This document shows, in pieces, positions 17,600 to 26,115 of a DNA stretch of 64,000 nt (positions are counted from its first letter, which is position 1; the number at the start of each line of letters is the position of its first letter). The position numbers and the translations under genes are program-made. Source of the DNA: Symplocastrum torsivum CPER-KK1 (GTDB lineage Bacteria > Cyanobacteriota > Cyanobacteriia > Cyanobacteriales > Coleofasciculaceae). The notes under the pieces are model-generated. The model did not search any database. It was given only the letters and a program-made list of their open reading frames with translations, and had not been told where the DNA came from. The stretch lies in NCBI GenBank assembly GCA_019358875.1, contig JAHHIF010000005.1, positions 1 to 64,000 of the forward strand, given 5' to 3'.

Positions 17600-18025
17600 A
17601 TGGCTAAAGACTTAGGAGATCAAAGTCTTCTCAGTAACAAGTTTGGAACAATATCAAACAAAGAGGTTATATTCCTGAGCAAGAAAGGTTTATTTGGTAG
17701 TAAAACTGTAGAAGAAATTCCAATCCATCAGATTGCTGCTGTTCGGTTTTATAAGCAAAAATCTTTTGTTGTAGCGATTCTAGGCGCTCTAGGAATATTG
17801 ACAGCATTTGTAATTGCTACTCTTTTCTCAGGAAGCTTAATTTTAAAAATAATTGGACTTGTAGTTTTAGCGCTAGGAATTTGGATTGCTTATATTGGCA
17901 TTGGGGGAATTCCCACAGTATTGATAACTACAGGCGAAGGAAAAACAACTCAATCTAATGGTTGGCCTAACGATAGAAATGAAGCTAAAGCATTTGCCCT
18001 AGTACTGCGCGAACAACTTAAGTAA
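17600..18025 (+). CDS. Hypothetical membrane protein with a PH-like part
   Basis: A 141-residue protein. The first half ('ISNKEVIFLSKKGLFGSKTVEEIPIHQIAAVRFYK') looks like the strands of a bacterial PH domain, followed by two hydrophobic helices (about 56-78 and 82-104) and a short soluble tail ('NEAKAFALVLREQLK'). The layout resembles small proteins that pair a PH-like strand region with a two-helix membrane hairpin. GGGAG seven bases before the ATG supports the start. No partner gene is evident. Confidence 0.7.
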   Translation: MAKDLGDQSLLSNKFGTISNKEVIFLSKKGLFGSKTVEEIPIHQIAAVRFYKQKSFVVAILGALGILTAFVIATLFSGSLILKIIGLVVLALGIWIAYIGIGGIPTVLITTGEGKTTQSNGWPNDRNEAKAFALVLREQLK

Positions 18026-18262
18026 AAAGAGTTAGCTATTCTTCAAGAGACTAAATATTTGGTTTATTGGGCGAGTTGAGGTAGAACGCGATCGCCTTGG
18101 TAGAGACTGCCTATGATACTGTCTTACAAAATATCTATTCAATTCAACTTTTATAAGTATTTGGTTAGAAATTTTCATATCAGTTTCTGGTAGGAACGTT
18201 ACGATATTCTGTTAATTTATCAGTGTATTTCCGGATTTAAAACTACTTAAAAGGATTTATCC

Positions 18263-18760
18263 TTGAGCTTGAATCTTATACTAGACGAAACTATGATTAT
18301 AGATGCTGTTTGGGTAGCCGAAAAGGTTGTGGAAGGGATTATCTCTTGGCATATAAAAGACCATAATCCACCTCGTCTCTCCGGAAATATGCTTTCTCTA
18401 TTTCAGAAATTTAAGACTTCCTATGACTCTAAAGATATAACCAAACTGAGCAGTGTAATTTCAGACTCCTACTCAGGTTCTTTGTATAGAGCCAAAAACA
18501 AGCTTTCTTTTATTCAGTTACTTAAGCAAACATTACACGCGCTTCCAACGTTTGCATATCCTAGCCTAATTATTAATATCTACCAAATTACTGAAGATAG
18601 TGACAAAGCATTTGCTGCCATTATGGACTTTAAAAGTAATGTCAAGATTGCTTTCGTACCTATTGCCTCTATTGATTCAGGTCAAGTTTATGTTGAGGTT
18701 CGTCCTGAAGGTGAATATCGTATGTCGAGAATTAGGCGCATCGACACTATAAAAGACTAG
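18263..18760 (+). CDS. Hypothetical 165-residue protein, possibly NTF2-like
   Basis: The frame starts at TTG with AAAGGA at a good distance; the first ATG lies ten codons later (18293). The protein is soluble. A segment 'MLSLFQKFKTSYDSKDITKLSSVISDSYSGSLY' recalls the first helices of NTF2/SnoaL-like domains, and the end ('VEVRPEGEYRMSRIRRID') fits a closing strand, but this is a weak resemblance. No catalytic residues are apparent. Moderately AT-rich. Confidence 0.6.
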   Translation: MSLNLILDETMIIDAVWVAEKVVEGIISWHIKDHNPPRLSGNMLSLFQKFKTSYDSKDITKLSSVISDSYSGSLYRAKNKLSFIQLLKQTLHALPTFAYPSLIINIYQITEDSDKAFAAIMDFKSNVKIAFVPIASIDSGQVYVEVRPEGEYRMSRIRRIDTIKD

Positions 18761-18796
18761 AAATTTCCTCAATAAACTCCATATGCTTAATTGCTC

Positions 18797-18830
18797 AGTA
18801 GTAGGATGCGTCACGACACATCCTACTACT
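18797..18830. repeat. Perfect 12-bp inverted repeat
   Basis: AGTAGTAGGATG (18797-18808) and CATCCTACTACT (18819-18830) form a 12-bp stem with a ten-base loop, between two convergent genes. It has no T tract. The 'GTAGGATGCG' style resembles dispersed palindromic elements in other cyanobacteria. It may serve as a shared transcript end. Confidence 0.7.
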
Positions 18831-18922
18831 AGAGGTGGCTGTGATTATTGTGAGCACTAATAATTGATTGTCCACTGAATAACTGAGTGATTGCTACTTT
18901 TACCGCGTTTAAATTGAGTTAT

Positions 18923-19966
18923 CTAATTAGTGATCAAAACAGGTGTTAGGAGAAAAGCCCTAGCTTGATTTTGGAATGACCCATAGCCGACAATCTGCCC
19001 TCTGTTATTAATATCCTTGGCATACCATAATACCCAGCCAGAGTTGTTAGGCAGTAGGTTATTGAGGTCGAACATCTTACCGTTGTTCCACAAAAAGGCA
19101 TGACTATCTCCACTGCTAGTTTCAGAAGAGCCAACCACCTTCCCCACTTTATTCATGCCATAGGCATGACTTTCGTTGCCGCCAAGGGTACCCAAATCAG
19201 TCATCGTGCCATTGTTCCACAAAAAGGCGTGAAAATAACCATTACTGGTTTCCGAAAAGCCAATGACCCTTCCTGCTTGGTTGATACCAGAGGCGCTGCT
19301 TCTGCTACCGCCAAGATTACCTAGATTAATCATCGTGCCGTTATCCCACAGAAAGGCGCGTGACGAAACATCATCGCTAAATGAAGTGCCAACTACCTGT
19401 CCCGCATAGTTGATGTCTTCAGCGCTACTGTTGCTGTCGCTGCCAAGGGTACCCAGAACTGTTGTTGTGCCATTGTTCCACATAAAAGCCTGCCCTGAGC
19501 TGCCGACTACTTGCCCCTTGTTGTTGATGCCAGAGGCAAAGCTGTATTGGCTGTCGAGGTTATCAAAGGCAATCATTGTGCCGCTATCCCATAGAAAGGC
19601 GTGCCTAGCACCGCCATATGGATCATCAATGGTATCTGACTGACCAACCACCTGCCCCTTGTTGTTGATGCTAGAGGCGCTGCTAGATATCCCACCGAGA
19701 GTACCTAAGTCAGTCATCGTACCGTTGTTCCACAAAAAGGCGTGCCGCACAAAATTGGGCTGATTGTTAGTTGCATCACCAACTACTTGACCTGCATCGT
19801 TGAGACCCTTAGCTTCGCTGAAGTTACCACCAAGGGTACCTAGGTCAGTAATGGAATAATAGAAACTGACGGATGCATTAGTTGCAGTAAAGATGGAGAT
19901 TGCCAAAGCAATAGCTAATGCCCCAACCAAACCTTTTAAAAAATTTCTAGCTAAACGGCTATGCAT
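18923..19966 (-). CDS. Exported HAF-repeat protein
   Basis: A 347-residue protein with a signal peptide (about 1-32, 'LKGLVGALAIALAISIFTATNAS') and seven to eight repeats of about 40 residues with the pattern 'GTMTDLGTLGG-SSASGINNKGQVVG-S...HAFLWNNG'. These are HAF repeats (named after His-Ala-Phe), probably forming a beta-propeller-like extracellular domain. There is no catalytic motif or membrane anchor. The last part 'FDLNNLLPNNSGWVLWYAKDINNRGQIVGYG' is the usual family ending. A second HAF gene starts at 63296. Function unknown. Confidence 0.85.
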   Translation of the reverse strand: MHSRLARNFLKGLVGALAIALAISIFTATNASVSFYYSITDLGTLGGNFSEAKGLNDAGQVVGDATNNQPNFVRHAFLWNNGTMTDLGTLGGISSSASSINNKGQVVGQSDTIDDPYGGARHAFLWDSGTMIAFDNLDSQYSFASGINNKGQVVGSSGQAFMWNNGTTTVLGTLGSDSNSSAEDINYAGQVVGTSFSDDVSSRAFLWDNGTMINLGNLGGSRSSASGINQAGRVIGFSETSNGYFHAFLWNNGTMTDLGTLGGNESHAYGMNKVGKVVGSSETSSGDSHAFLWNNGKMFDLNNLLPNNSGWVLWYAKDINNRGQIVGYGSFQNQARAFLLTPVLITN

Positions 19967-20417
19967 AAAATATACTCCTTTGAATTATGATTTTGCGGCT
20001 ATAAATAACTCTCATATAGAAGTCTAAAATTTATGCCTAAAGTTATATAACTTTATATCAATATTTTTGAGCTAGTCATAAACTTGGACTTGCTAATTCT
20101 GTAGCTCAACTAACCAGCAGAAGCATCAATTTCAGTAGGCGACCACAGCTACTAGCAATTTACTACTAGAGATTACTGCGTAAGTCCTGAGGTGTTCTCG
20201 TAGTTTCTAGTCTACAGGTAGTAAAGTCAGCGATCGCTTTTTACTCCATTCACTTTTTAGTTTATGTATGAAGCTGCTGAATAATGTTGTTTTGCCCAGT
20301 GTAAGAGTTTCTACCATGAACCTTGATCGTTCAAAATCCGTATATTTTCGGAAGTATAACTATTGATCTTTCTGTAATATTCCTGGATACAGAAAAATCA
20401 AGCGGAGGGCAAAGCAG
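19967..20417. other. Intergenic stretch between the HAF gene and recQ
   Basis: About 450 AT-rich bases that should hold both divergent promoters. A perfect 16-base palindrome, AAAGTTATATAACTTT, lies at 20039-20054, about 75 bases before the HAF gene start, and may be an operator. No further features recognised. Confidence 0.5.
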
Positions 20418-21941
20418 TTGGATATCAATACTAGAGTCAAGTTCTATCAGTTATCACCCAAATACTTCGCCCCTACAGATAACACGTCTGAAACAACATC
20501 CTGGAACGACGTTCGTGCAGCCTTCCAAAAAACCTGGGGATATGATAATTTTCGACCACCGCAAGGTGAGATTATTCAGTGTCTGCTAGAAAAGCGAGAT
20601 GCGCTGATTGTGATGCCTACGGGTGGTGGAAAGTCGATTTGTTTTCAACTCCCAGCGCTATTACAGACAGGATTAACGTTGGTAGTCTCACCTCTAGTAG
20701 CGCTGATGGAAAATCAGGTGCAGGAACTGCGTCAGCTAAAGTTACCTGCTGCTTTGTTGCATAGTGAATTGCCAGCCTGGGAACGCAAGAAGACGCTGCA
20801 AGCTTTGGAACGGCAACAACTACGATTACTGTATCTCTCGCCAGAAACTTTATTAAGTCCCAAAGTGTGGGAAAGATTGTGTCAGCCGCAGCTAAAAATT
20901 AATGGATTGATATTAGATGAAGCGCATTGCTTAGTTCAGTGGGGTGATACCTTTCGACCCGCTTATCGACGTTTGGGTACAATACGACCAACTTTACTGA
21001 AGCATAAGCCAAAAGGGACAAAAATCAGCATTGCCGCTTTCACAGCCACAGCCGATCCCCGCGCCCAAGAAATCATCCGAAACGTCTTGCAACTGCAACA
21101 GCCAGAGGTCTTTTTACTCAGTCCCTATCGACAAAATCTCAACCTTAAAGTTCAAACTGTCTGGACTCCTAGAGGACGCCGCCAGCAGCTATTGCAGTTT
21201 ATCCAAGCAAGACCCAAACAAGTAGGATTAGTTTACGTGCGATCGCGTCGAGATAGTGAAGAATTAGCGGCTTGGTTAGCACAAGTAGGTTACGCAACAG
21301 CCGCTTACCATGCGGGGTTAAGTGCAGAGGAACGTCGAGAGATTGAAGCGAGTTGGCTGAGTGGGAAAAGTCAGTTTGTTGTCTGTACGTCTGCCTTCGG
21401 CATGGGTATCAACAAGCCAAATGTGCGTTGGATTTTGCATTTTCAGTCCCCACAACTTTTATCAGAGTACATTCAGGAAGTTGGCAGAGGGGGACGGGAT
21501 GGTAAGCCATCTGATGCTTTGACATTAATGTGTGAGCCAACGGGGTTGTTGTATCCAGATGATAAGCAGCAACGAGAGTTTTTTGAGAAGAAGTTGCGAT
21601 CGCACTATCAAAATGCCCAGCAGTTGGTGAAGAAATTGCCACCTCAAGGGGAAGTCGCAACAGTAGCAAGACAGTATCGCGAGGGTGCAGTTGCTCTGGC
21701 TCTCCTGCACAGTGCTGGTCAGCTAAAATGGCAAGACCCATTTCATTACTATAAGCATCCATCTGAAAAATCTCAAACGCTTGCCCAGTTGAGTGCTACC
21801 CAACAGCAAGTACTCAAGCAGATGACTCAATATCTGAATACTCGCGAGTGTCGTTGGCAATTTTTGTTAAAAGCTTTTGGCTTCACTCAGGAAGCAATTG
21901 GATTTAAGTGCGGAAACTGTGACAACTGCTTGAGGCGATAA
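20418..21941 (+). CDS. recQ: RecQ-type ATP-dependent DNA helicase (short form)
   Basis: A 3'-5' superfamily 2 helicase for DNA repair and recombination. The 507 residues show motif 0 'FRPPQGEIIQ', Walker A 'MPTGGGKS', DEAH box 'LDEAHCLVQWG', motif III 'AFTATADP', and motifs V-VI 'FGMGINKPNVRWILH' and 'QEVGRGGRDGKPS'. The zinc-binding part is reduced and ends the protein with 'CGNCDNCLRR'. The winged-helix and HRDC domains of E. coli RecQ are missing, as in many cyanobacterial versions. The start is TTG at 20418, supported by GGAGGG eight bases upstream; there is no good ATG before the conserved part. Confidence 0.92.
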   Translation: MDINTRVKFYQLSPKYFAPTDNTSETTSWNDVRAAFQKTWGYDNFRPPQGEIIQCLLEKRDALIVMPTGGGKSICFQLPALLQTGLTLVVSPLVALMENQVQELRQLKLPAALLHSELPAWERKKTLQALERQQLRLLYLSPETLLSPKVWERLCQPQLKINGLILDEAHCLVQWGDTFRPAYRRLGTIRPTLLKHKPKGTKISIAAFTATADPRAQEIIRNVLQLQQPEVFLLSPYRQNLNLKVQTVWTPRGRRQQLLQFIQARPKQVGLVYVRSRRDSEELAAWLAQVGYATAAYHAGLSAEERREIEASWLSGKSQFVVCTSAFGMGINKPNVRWILHFQSPQLLSEYIQEVGRGGRDGKPSDALTLMCEPTGLLYPDDKQQREFFEKKLRSHYQNAQQLVKKLPPQGEVATVARQYREGAVALALLHSAGQLKWQDPFHYYKHPSEKSQTLAQLSATQQQVLKQMTQYLNTRECRWQFLLKAFGFTQEAIGFKCGNCDNCLRR

Positions 21942-21948
21942 TTGTTAC

Positions 21949-22601
21949 TCATGATTGACTAAAACTGGAGAGGAGCCAACGAGTAATTGCTCCATCATCC
22001 TCTGTTTGCGATCGCGTCAGTGCTGTTTCCACTAATGAAATTGCTAAGCCTGGTAAAACGTGGGACTGTTGAATTGCATAGCTTTTCCCTTGAGTAATGG
22101 TAAAGGCAGTGATTTGAAGAGCATTGCATCCACTACCCAATATTCCTGAACACCTAAGTTTTGGTAGAGAATTCGCTTCCGTTCTAAATCATCACTAAGA
22201 GAAGATGCACCAATCTCGATCACCAAAGTTGGTGGGACTAACTGATTGAGATCGACAGGGGAATTACTCCGGGGTGGAAATTGCAAGGAAGAACCGATAT
22301 AGAAAGCAATGTCGGGTTGACACTCCCGGATACCTGTTTTTTTGAAACTACAGTTCGTAAACTCAATAATTCTGATGTTTTTGAGGGCGGCGAATAGAAC
22401 AATTGCTGTGGAGACAATCGAGTTATCCCGACTGTGCGCTGTTCCCAGTGCTGCCATTTCAATCCTCATTTCGCCTTGTTCGTAGTAGAATCTACCACTG
22501 ACAAGGGTTGGGTCATCAGCAAATGTCAAAAATTCTTCCCAAGTAGCTTTGATCCAAGTATCAGTAGCGATGGTTTGCAAGATGGGGACGGGGTTAACCA
22601 T
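21949..22601 (-). pseudogene. Uma2 family nuclease-like gene, frameshifted
   Basis: Uma2 (DUF820) proteins are PD-(D/E)XK-fold proteins greatly expanded in cyanobacteria. From ATG 22601 the frame covers the core ('WEEFLTF', 'EMRIEMAALGTAHSRDNS', 'QPDIAFYIG', 'PPTLVIEIGASSLSDDLERKRILYQNLGVQEYWVVDA'). It then leaves the family after 'WVVDA'. The overlapping frame continues it exactly: 'NALQITAFTITQGKSYAIQ' and 'SHVLPGLAISLVETAL', ending at 21949. One missing base near 22124 explains this. It could be a real inactivation or a sequencing error; in the first case a protein with an altered C-terminus of about 25 residues would be made. Confidence 0.85.
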
Positions 22602-22864
22602 ATAGCATTACCCTTTGGCACTCGATTACTGCTTACATTATGGGGGTTGGCGGCGGGGACGAAAGAGCCTTATACCATTAAGCACATCGCTCTTCTCGAC
22701 GCTGAAAACTCCTCCCTTGCACTCACAAATAAGTCGGCGGGTGGGGTTCCTCCCACACCTAGAAGAGAGGTAGCTTCCCGCCGACTTGGTTATTTGTTGT
22801 TGGTTGTTGATAAAAAATACAAACAACTAATAACAAACAACAAACAACCCGAAATCCCATGTCC
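22602..22864. repeat. Inverted repeats and heptamers between Uma2 and the petN unit
   Basis: AAGTCGGCGGG (22731-22741) and CCCGCCGACTT (22777-22787) form an 11-bp perfect stem, with a second hairpin inside (GTGGG 22741-22745 with CCCAC 22752-22756). From about 22790 to 22850 follow TTGTTGTTGG-like and AACAAACAACAAAC-like heptamers that can fold back on each other. The whole resembles a small palindromic repeat element and lies where the petN transcript should end. Confidence 0.65.
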
Positions 22865-22999
22865 TTACCTTTTTTTATCCCGATCTTGGCGACGGCGATC
22901 GCGCCACTCTGCCGCCGTCAAATAAAGGACACCTCCGCTGACTACAACTAAGAGTCCTGCCGCAGCTACAAACAAAACAGTAACAAAAGAACTTTCCAC
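22865..22999 (-). CDS. Small single-span membrane protein downstream of petN
   Basis: A 44-residue frame from GTG 22999 with AGAGG just upstream. It has a short polar start (MESS), one hydrophobic helix (about 5-29, 'FVTVLFVAAAGLLVVVSGGV') and a strongly charged tail ('EWRDRRRQDRDKKR'). It starts seven bases after the petN stop, so they form one transcript. The size and topology match small thylakoid complex subunits or assembly factors. I cannot name it. It is too short for routine gene finding, but the tail composition and tight spacing support it. Confidence 0.7.
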   Translation of the reverse strand: MESSFVTVLFVAAAGLLVVVSGGVLYLTAAEWRDRRRQDRDKKR

Positions 23000-23006
23000 G
23001 ATGCCT

Positions 23007-23096
23007 CTAGAAACCGTTACGTGCCCAAACGACCATTGCAATTGACCAAGTGAACAACACTAGTACCGAAACCCAACCCAACGACAGAATATCCAT
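23007..23096 (-). CDS. petN: Cytochrome b6f complex subunit PetN
   Basis: PetN (subunit VIII) is a 29-residue single-span subunit of the thylakoid cytochrome b6f complex, needed for its assembly and stability. The frame reads '[20 protein letters not shown]' followed by MVVWARNGF and a TAG stop, which matches the near-invariant family sequence along its whole length. ATG at 23096. It lies divergently from a membrane protein gene and upstream of the 44-residue gene. Confidence 0.95.
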   Translation of the reverse strand: MDILSLGWVSVLVLFTWSIAMVVWARNGF

Positions 23097-23165
23097 AGCG
23101 ATATATAAAGTACGGAATGACTACAAGCCTTATGATAATTCAATCTGAGCGGTCTTTAGCTTAAG

Positions 23166-23615
23166 GTGAGGATTGTGAACGAGTCTGCTGAGCGAATTGA
23201 ATCTTTAAAAGCTGGCACTGTGTCAGCGTTGTCCCTGGCGCTGGTTGAGAGCGTCATCGCAGTAGGCAATAGTCTAGTGCTGGCAGAGTTTGAGAGATTT
23301 ACTGCCTTACACATGACAACCGCTGTAGATTGGCTAGGAAGAATAGCGATCGCGTTTATTAGTGGTTTCCTCTTTGGCATCACCTACCGCTATGTGATTC
23401 GAGATGATGAAAACTCACACCTCAAAGATGGAGCTGTGCTAGCATTCGGCTTAGTACGAGGGCTTGCCCCCGTAGAAGTGGAACAGAATTTGCTTGACAC
23501 TTTTTGGTTATTGGGTGTGTTGAGTCTTGAGAGTATTGTATGCTTCCTTGTCGCCCGCTTTACCCTGGATTGGGCATTCCACCGCCATTGGATTAAACCC
23601 CTCAAGTCAAGCTAA
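23166..23615 (+). CDS. Conserved membrane protein of unknown function
   Basis: A protein of about 147-149 residues with three to four hydrophobic segments (about 17-40, 55-75, 84-100 and 111-131). It has a conserved-looking loop 'YRYVIRDDENSHLKDGAVLAFGLVRGLA'. I recall similar cyanobacterial proteins, without known function. Two GTG starts are possible: 23166 and 23175. The second has AAGG eight bases upstream and is preferred. The 3' end overlaps the convergent SDR gene by 14 bases. It is divergent from petN, so a shared regulatory region of about 70 bases is likely. Confidence 0.75.
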   Translation: MRIVNESAERIESLKAGTVSALSLALVESVIAVGNSLVLAEFERFTALHMTTAVDWLGRIAIAFISGFLFGITYRYVIRDDENSHLKDGAVLAFGLVRGLAPVEVEQNLLDTFWLLGVLSLESIVCFLVARFTLDWAFHRHWIKPLKSS

Positions 23616-24276
23616 GTTCTTCAAACGAGGTTTGACCATACATCATCTGCCGATCAACCGCAGAGAGAATTTTATTATTTGCCGCATCAGAAACGAGACA
23701 CTGACAAACTAACTGGGCAACATCAGCGCGGTGAATTGTTCCAGCAACTTTGTAGTCTTCTGTAACTACACCATTTCCTGTGGCTGGTTCTGACTTTAAG
23801 CCACCTGGTCGAATTACGGTATAAGTGAGTCCACTCTCAATCAAGTGCTTCTCTGCCTTTTCCTTCTCGATCAAGACAGGCTTTAGTGTTTCCAGGGCTT
23901 GCGGTGGTATAGCAACGACACTTTCTCCACTACCAATCGAAGAAACAAGGATAAACTTTTGCACTCCTGCCTTCACAGCCGCATCAATGAGATTCTTATT
24001 ACCCAGATAGTCAGCGCGATCGCCTTCTTTCGGTAAACCACCGATTGTGCTAATAACTGCATGGATCGGTTCTCCTAACATCACCTGTTCGACTGCTGCC
24101 ACATCCAAAGCATCTCCCATCACCACCGTAATTCCCATCGCTTCTAATTCCGCACGAGACGCTTCTGAACGCAGCAGGGCTTTTACCTTCTGGTTTTGTT
24201 CTACCAAGCATTTAGCGATTTCTCGACCAACGCCCCGACTTGCCCCAGCGAGAAAAATATAGGATGTATCTGTCAT
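23602..24276 (-). CDS. NAD(P)-binding protein, atypical SDR (NmrA-like)
   Basis: A 224-residue Rossmann protein. The glycine-rich loop is 'FLAGASRGVGREIAKCL' at the N-terminus; 'VVMGDALD', 'HAVISTIGG' and 'FILVSSIGSGES' follow, then 'TVIRPGGL' in the second half, as in the SDR_a5/NmrA-like group. The classic Tyr-x3-Lys pair is absent, so it may bind NADP(H) for sensing or catalyse an isomerase- or reductase-type step; the substrate is unknown. Relatives in cyanobacteria are often annotated as epimerases or as YwnB-like proteins. Convergent with, and slightly overlapping, the membrane protein gene at 23166. Confidence 0.85.
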   Translation of the reverse strand: MTDTSYIFLAGASRGVGREIAKCLVEQNQKVKALLRSEASRAELEAMGITVVMGDALDVAAVEQVMLGEPIHAVISTIGGLPKEGDRADYLGNKNLIDAAVKAGVQKFILVSSIGSGESVVAIPPQALETLKPVLIEKEKAEKHLIESGLTYTVIRPGGLKSEPATGNGVVTEDYKVAGTIHRADVAQLVCQCLVSDAANNKILSAVDRQMMYGQTSFEELSLT

Positions 24277-24405
24277 ATAGCCGTTCCTGGAATTCTTACT
24301 TTTATCTCTTTATCAGCATAGGGAATTGCGTGCAATAACTTCTCCCTATCTCAAATCCCGCTTCTTCCAGGCAGGAACTTCCAGGTAACTTTTCAACAAG
24401 GCTTT

Positions 24406-25881
24406 TTAGACAGTACCGACTAAGTTTTTAACTTTTCTACCAGTAAGGAAATAAGTCACCATTTCTCCCTTACCCTTAACCTGGATGACACCACGCTCCT
24501 CAAATACATAATCATTTCGTAAGTACTCGTAGGTTGATTCTGTGACTTGAATACACCCGGCAACACCATGGGATTCCATCCGGCTAGCTGTATTCACGGC
24601 ATCACCCCACAAGTCGTAGATGAATTTTTTAGTACCTATAACTCCGGCAACTACAGGACCAGAGTTAATTCCAATGCGGATATTGAGTGTAGTGCCATGC
24701 CGATCATTAAACTGGGAAACTGCCCGTTGCATATCGATCGCCATTTGGGCGATCGCTTTTGCATGGTCACTGCGGGCTATAGGAATACCACCCACCACCA
24801 TATAAGCGTCCCCAATCGTCTTAATTTTCTCCAATTGGTGTTGCTCACTAAGCTGGTCAAATCCCGTGAAAATCTCGTTGAGCAACCTAACGAGTTCTCT
24901 TGGTGATATCTTTTCCGACAACTGGGTAAAGTTAACGATATCCGCAAAAAGAATCGTCACCTCAGTAAAGCCCTCGGCAATATGCCGTTGTCCCTCTTTT
25001 AGCTGATTAGCAATAGGTTTGGGCAAAATATTGAGCAATAAACTCTCAGACTTTTCCTGTTCTTTGACAAGTTCTTCATTTGCCTCTTGGAGTTGGGCAG
25101 TGCGTTCAATCACACGTCGCTCCAACTCTTTAGATGTTTGCCGCAATCTACCGATAACTAGGGTGATTCCTACAACACCCAACATAGAGAGCATCGCTAA
25201 CATAGCGAAGGTTCCCCGGAGACCCTCTTTTGTTTTGTCCATGAAGCTGTCGAGGGGAGTAGTAATCTCTAGAATTCCTCGCACGTCCCCGACTTTCCAA
25301 TCCTTTTTGGGGCTATCAGAAAGAGTATTATGACAATTGACACAACTGGGTGTGAGGATATCTGCCTGTGCATATCGCAATGCTGTACGACCCTGAAATT
25401 TCTCAATCCGAAAAAATGGCTCCTTGGGATTTTGCCTTAAGGTTTGGAGTGCTTCTCGCTCAAACGTGTCTCTAGGTCCACCGTCATTGCGCCGCTTGGG
25501 AAAGGGATACTCACTATACAGCCGAACTGACATGCCAGGGTTTTGTTCACTAAGCCGATTACCGAGTTCTATTAAGTAGGTCGCTGGTACGGGAATCGCT
25601 TTGTCTTGGGTCGTGTAGTTGTGGGTGATGATAATCCCGTGACCTTCTCCGATCCGATCAACGGCATCGGAACTGTAGAGTGTACGTGCCTCATTGAGCG
25701 CTTGGGCATATAGGGTAGCGTTCTGAAGTGCCTGGGTCTCAATCAGCTTTGATGAGAGATGAGACATATTCCACAAAGCTGCTGACACTCCAGAGCATAG
25801 TAACAGCGTCAGAACGATGACTGTCCGCTTGTAGAGCAGACTGGTAAACATTGTCAAGGCTTGAGAGACCAACTGGCGCAT
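24406..25881 (-). CDS. Adenylate cyclase with DUF3365 heme-type sensor domain
   Basis: About 490 residues. Order: a membrane helix (about 15-35), an extracytoplasmic DUF3365 domain (about 40-220) with 'CVNCH', the c-type heme motif, a second helix (about 225-250), a short coiled coil ('LERRVIERTAQLQEANEELVKEQEKSE') and a class III cyclase domain (about 290-480). The cyclase has both metal Asp residues ('LFADIVNFT' and 'GDAYMVVGG'), the adenine-specific Lys in 'EKIKTIGDAY' and 'WGDAVNTASRME'. It should make cAMP in response to a redox or gas signal sensed at the heme. The start is set at 25881, giving a proper N-terminal helix; the frame is open to 25923. Confidence 0.9.
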   Translation of the reverse strand: MRQLVSQALTMFTSLLYKRTVIVLTLLLCSGVSAALWNMSHLSSKLIETQALQNATLYAQALNEARTLYSSDAVDRIGEGHGIIITHNYTTQDKAIPVPATYLIELGNRLSEQNPGMSVRLYSEYPFPKRRNDGGPRDTFEREALQTLRQNPKEPFFRIEKFQGRTALRYAQADILTPSCVNCHNTLSDSPKKDWKVGDVRGILEITTPLDSFMDKTKEGLRGTFAMLAMLSMLGVVGITLVIGRLRQTSKELERRVIERTAQLQEANEELVKEQEKSESLLLNILPKPIANQLKEGQRHIAEGFTEVTILFADIVNFTQLSEKISPRELVRLLNEIFTGFDQLSEQHQLEKIKTIGDAYMVVGGIPIARSDHAKAIAQMAIDMQRAVSQFNDRHGTTLNIRIGINSGPVVAGVIGTKKFIYDLWGDAVNTASRMESHGVAGCIQVTESTYEYLRNDYVFEERGVIQVKGKGEMVTYFLTGRKVKNLVGTV

Positions 25882-26115
25882 GACATCCCCACAAAGACAG
25901 AGCCTTATAGTTTCATACTTCAACGGCTCAACAGAATGTCCGTAAAACTACGGATAATTGTAATAAGTAGATCAGATTTCTAGCCGTGCAACCCTGTGAT
26001 TTTGAGCCAATCAACTTCCCTAGATTATCAATCGTAGTTGTTATCCCTTGCGATCGCATTCACCTGATTAGGTGACCTCACAGCATGAAAGAGGAAGTAA
26101 AAAACGCCAGTTGAT

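Noticed and set aside
20323-20589. 88-codon frame overlapping the start of recQ
   Set aside because: It runs in another frame through the conserved recQ N-terminus, which has its own strong ribosome site.
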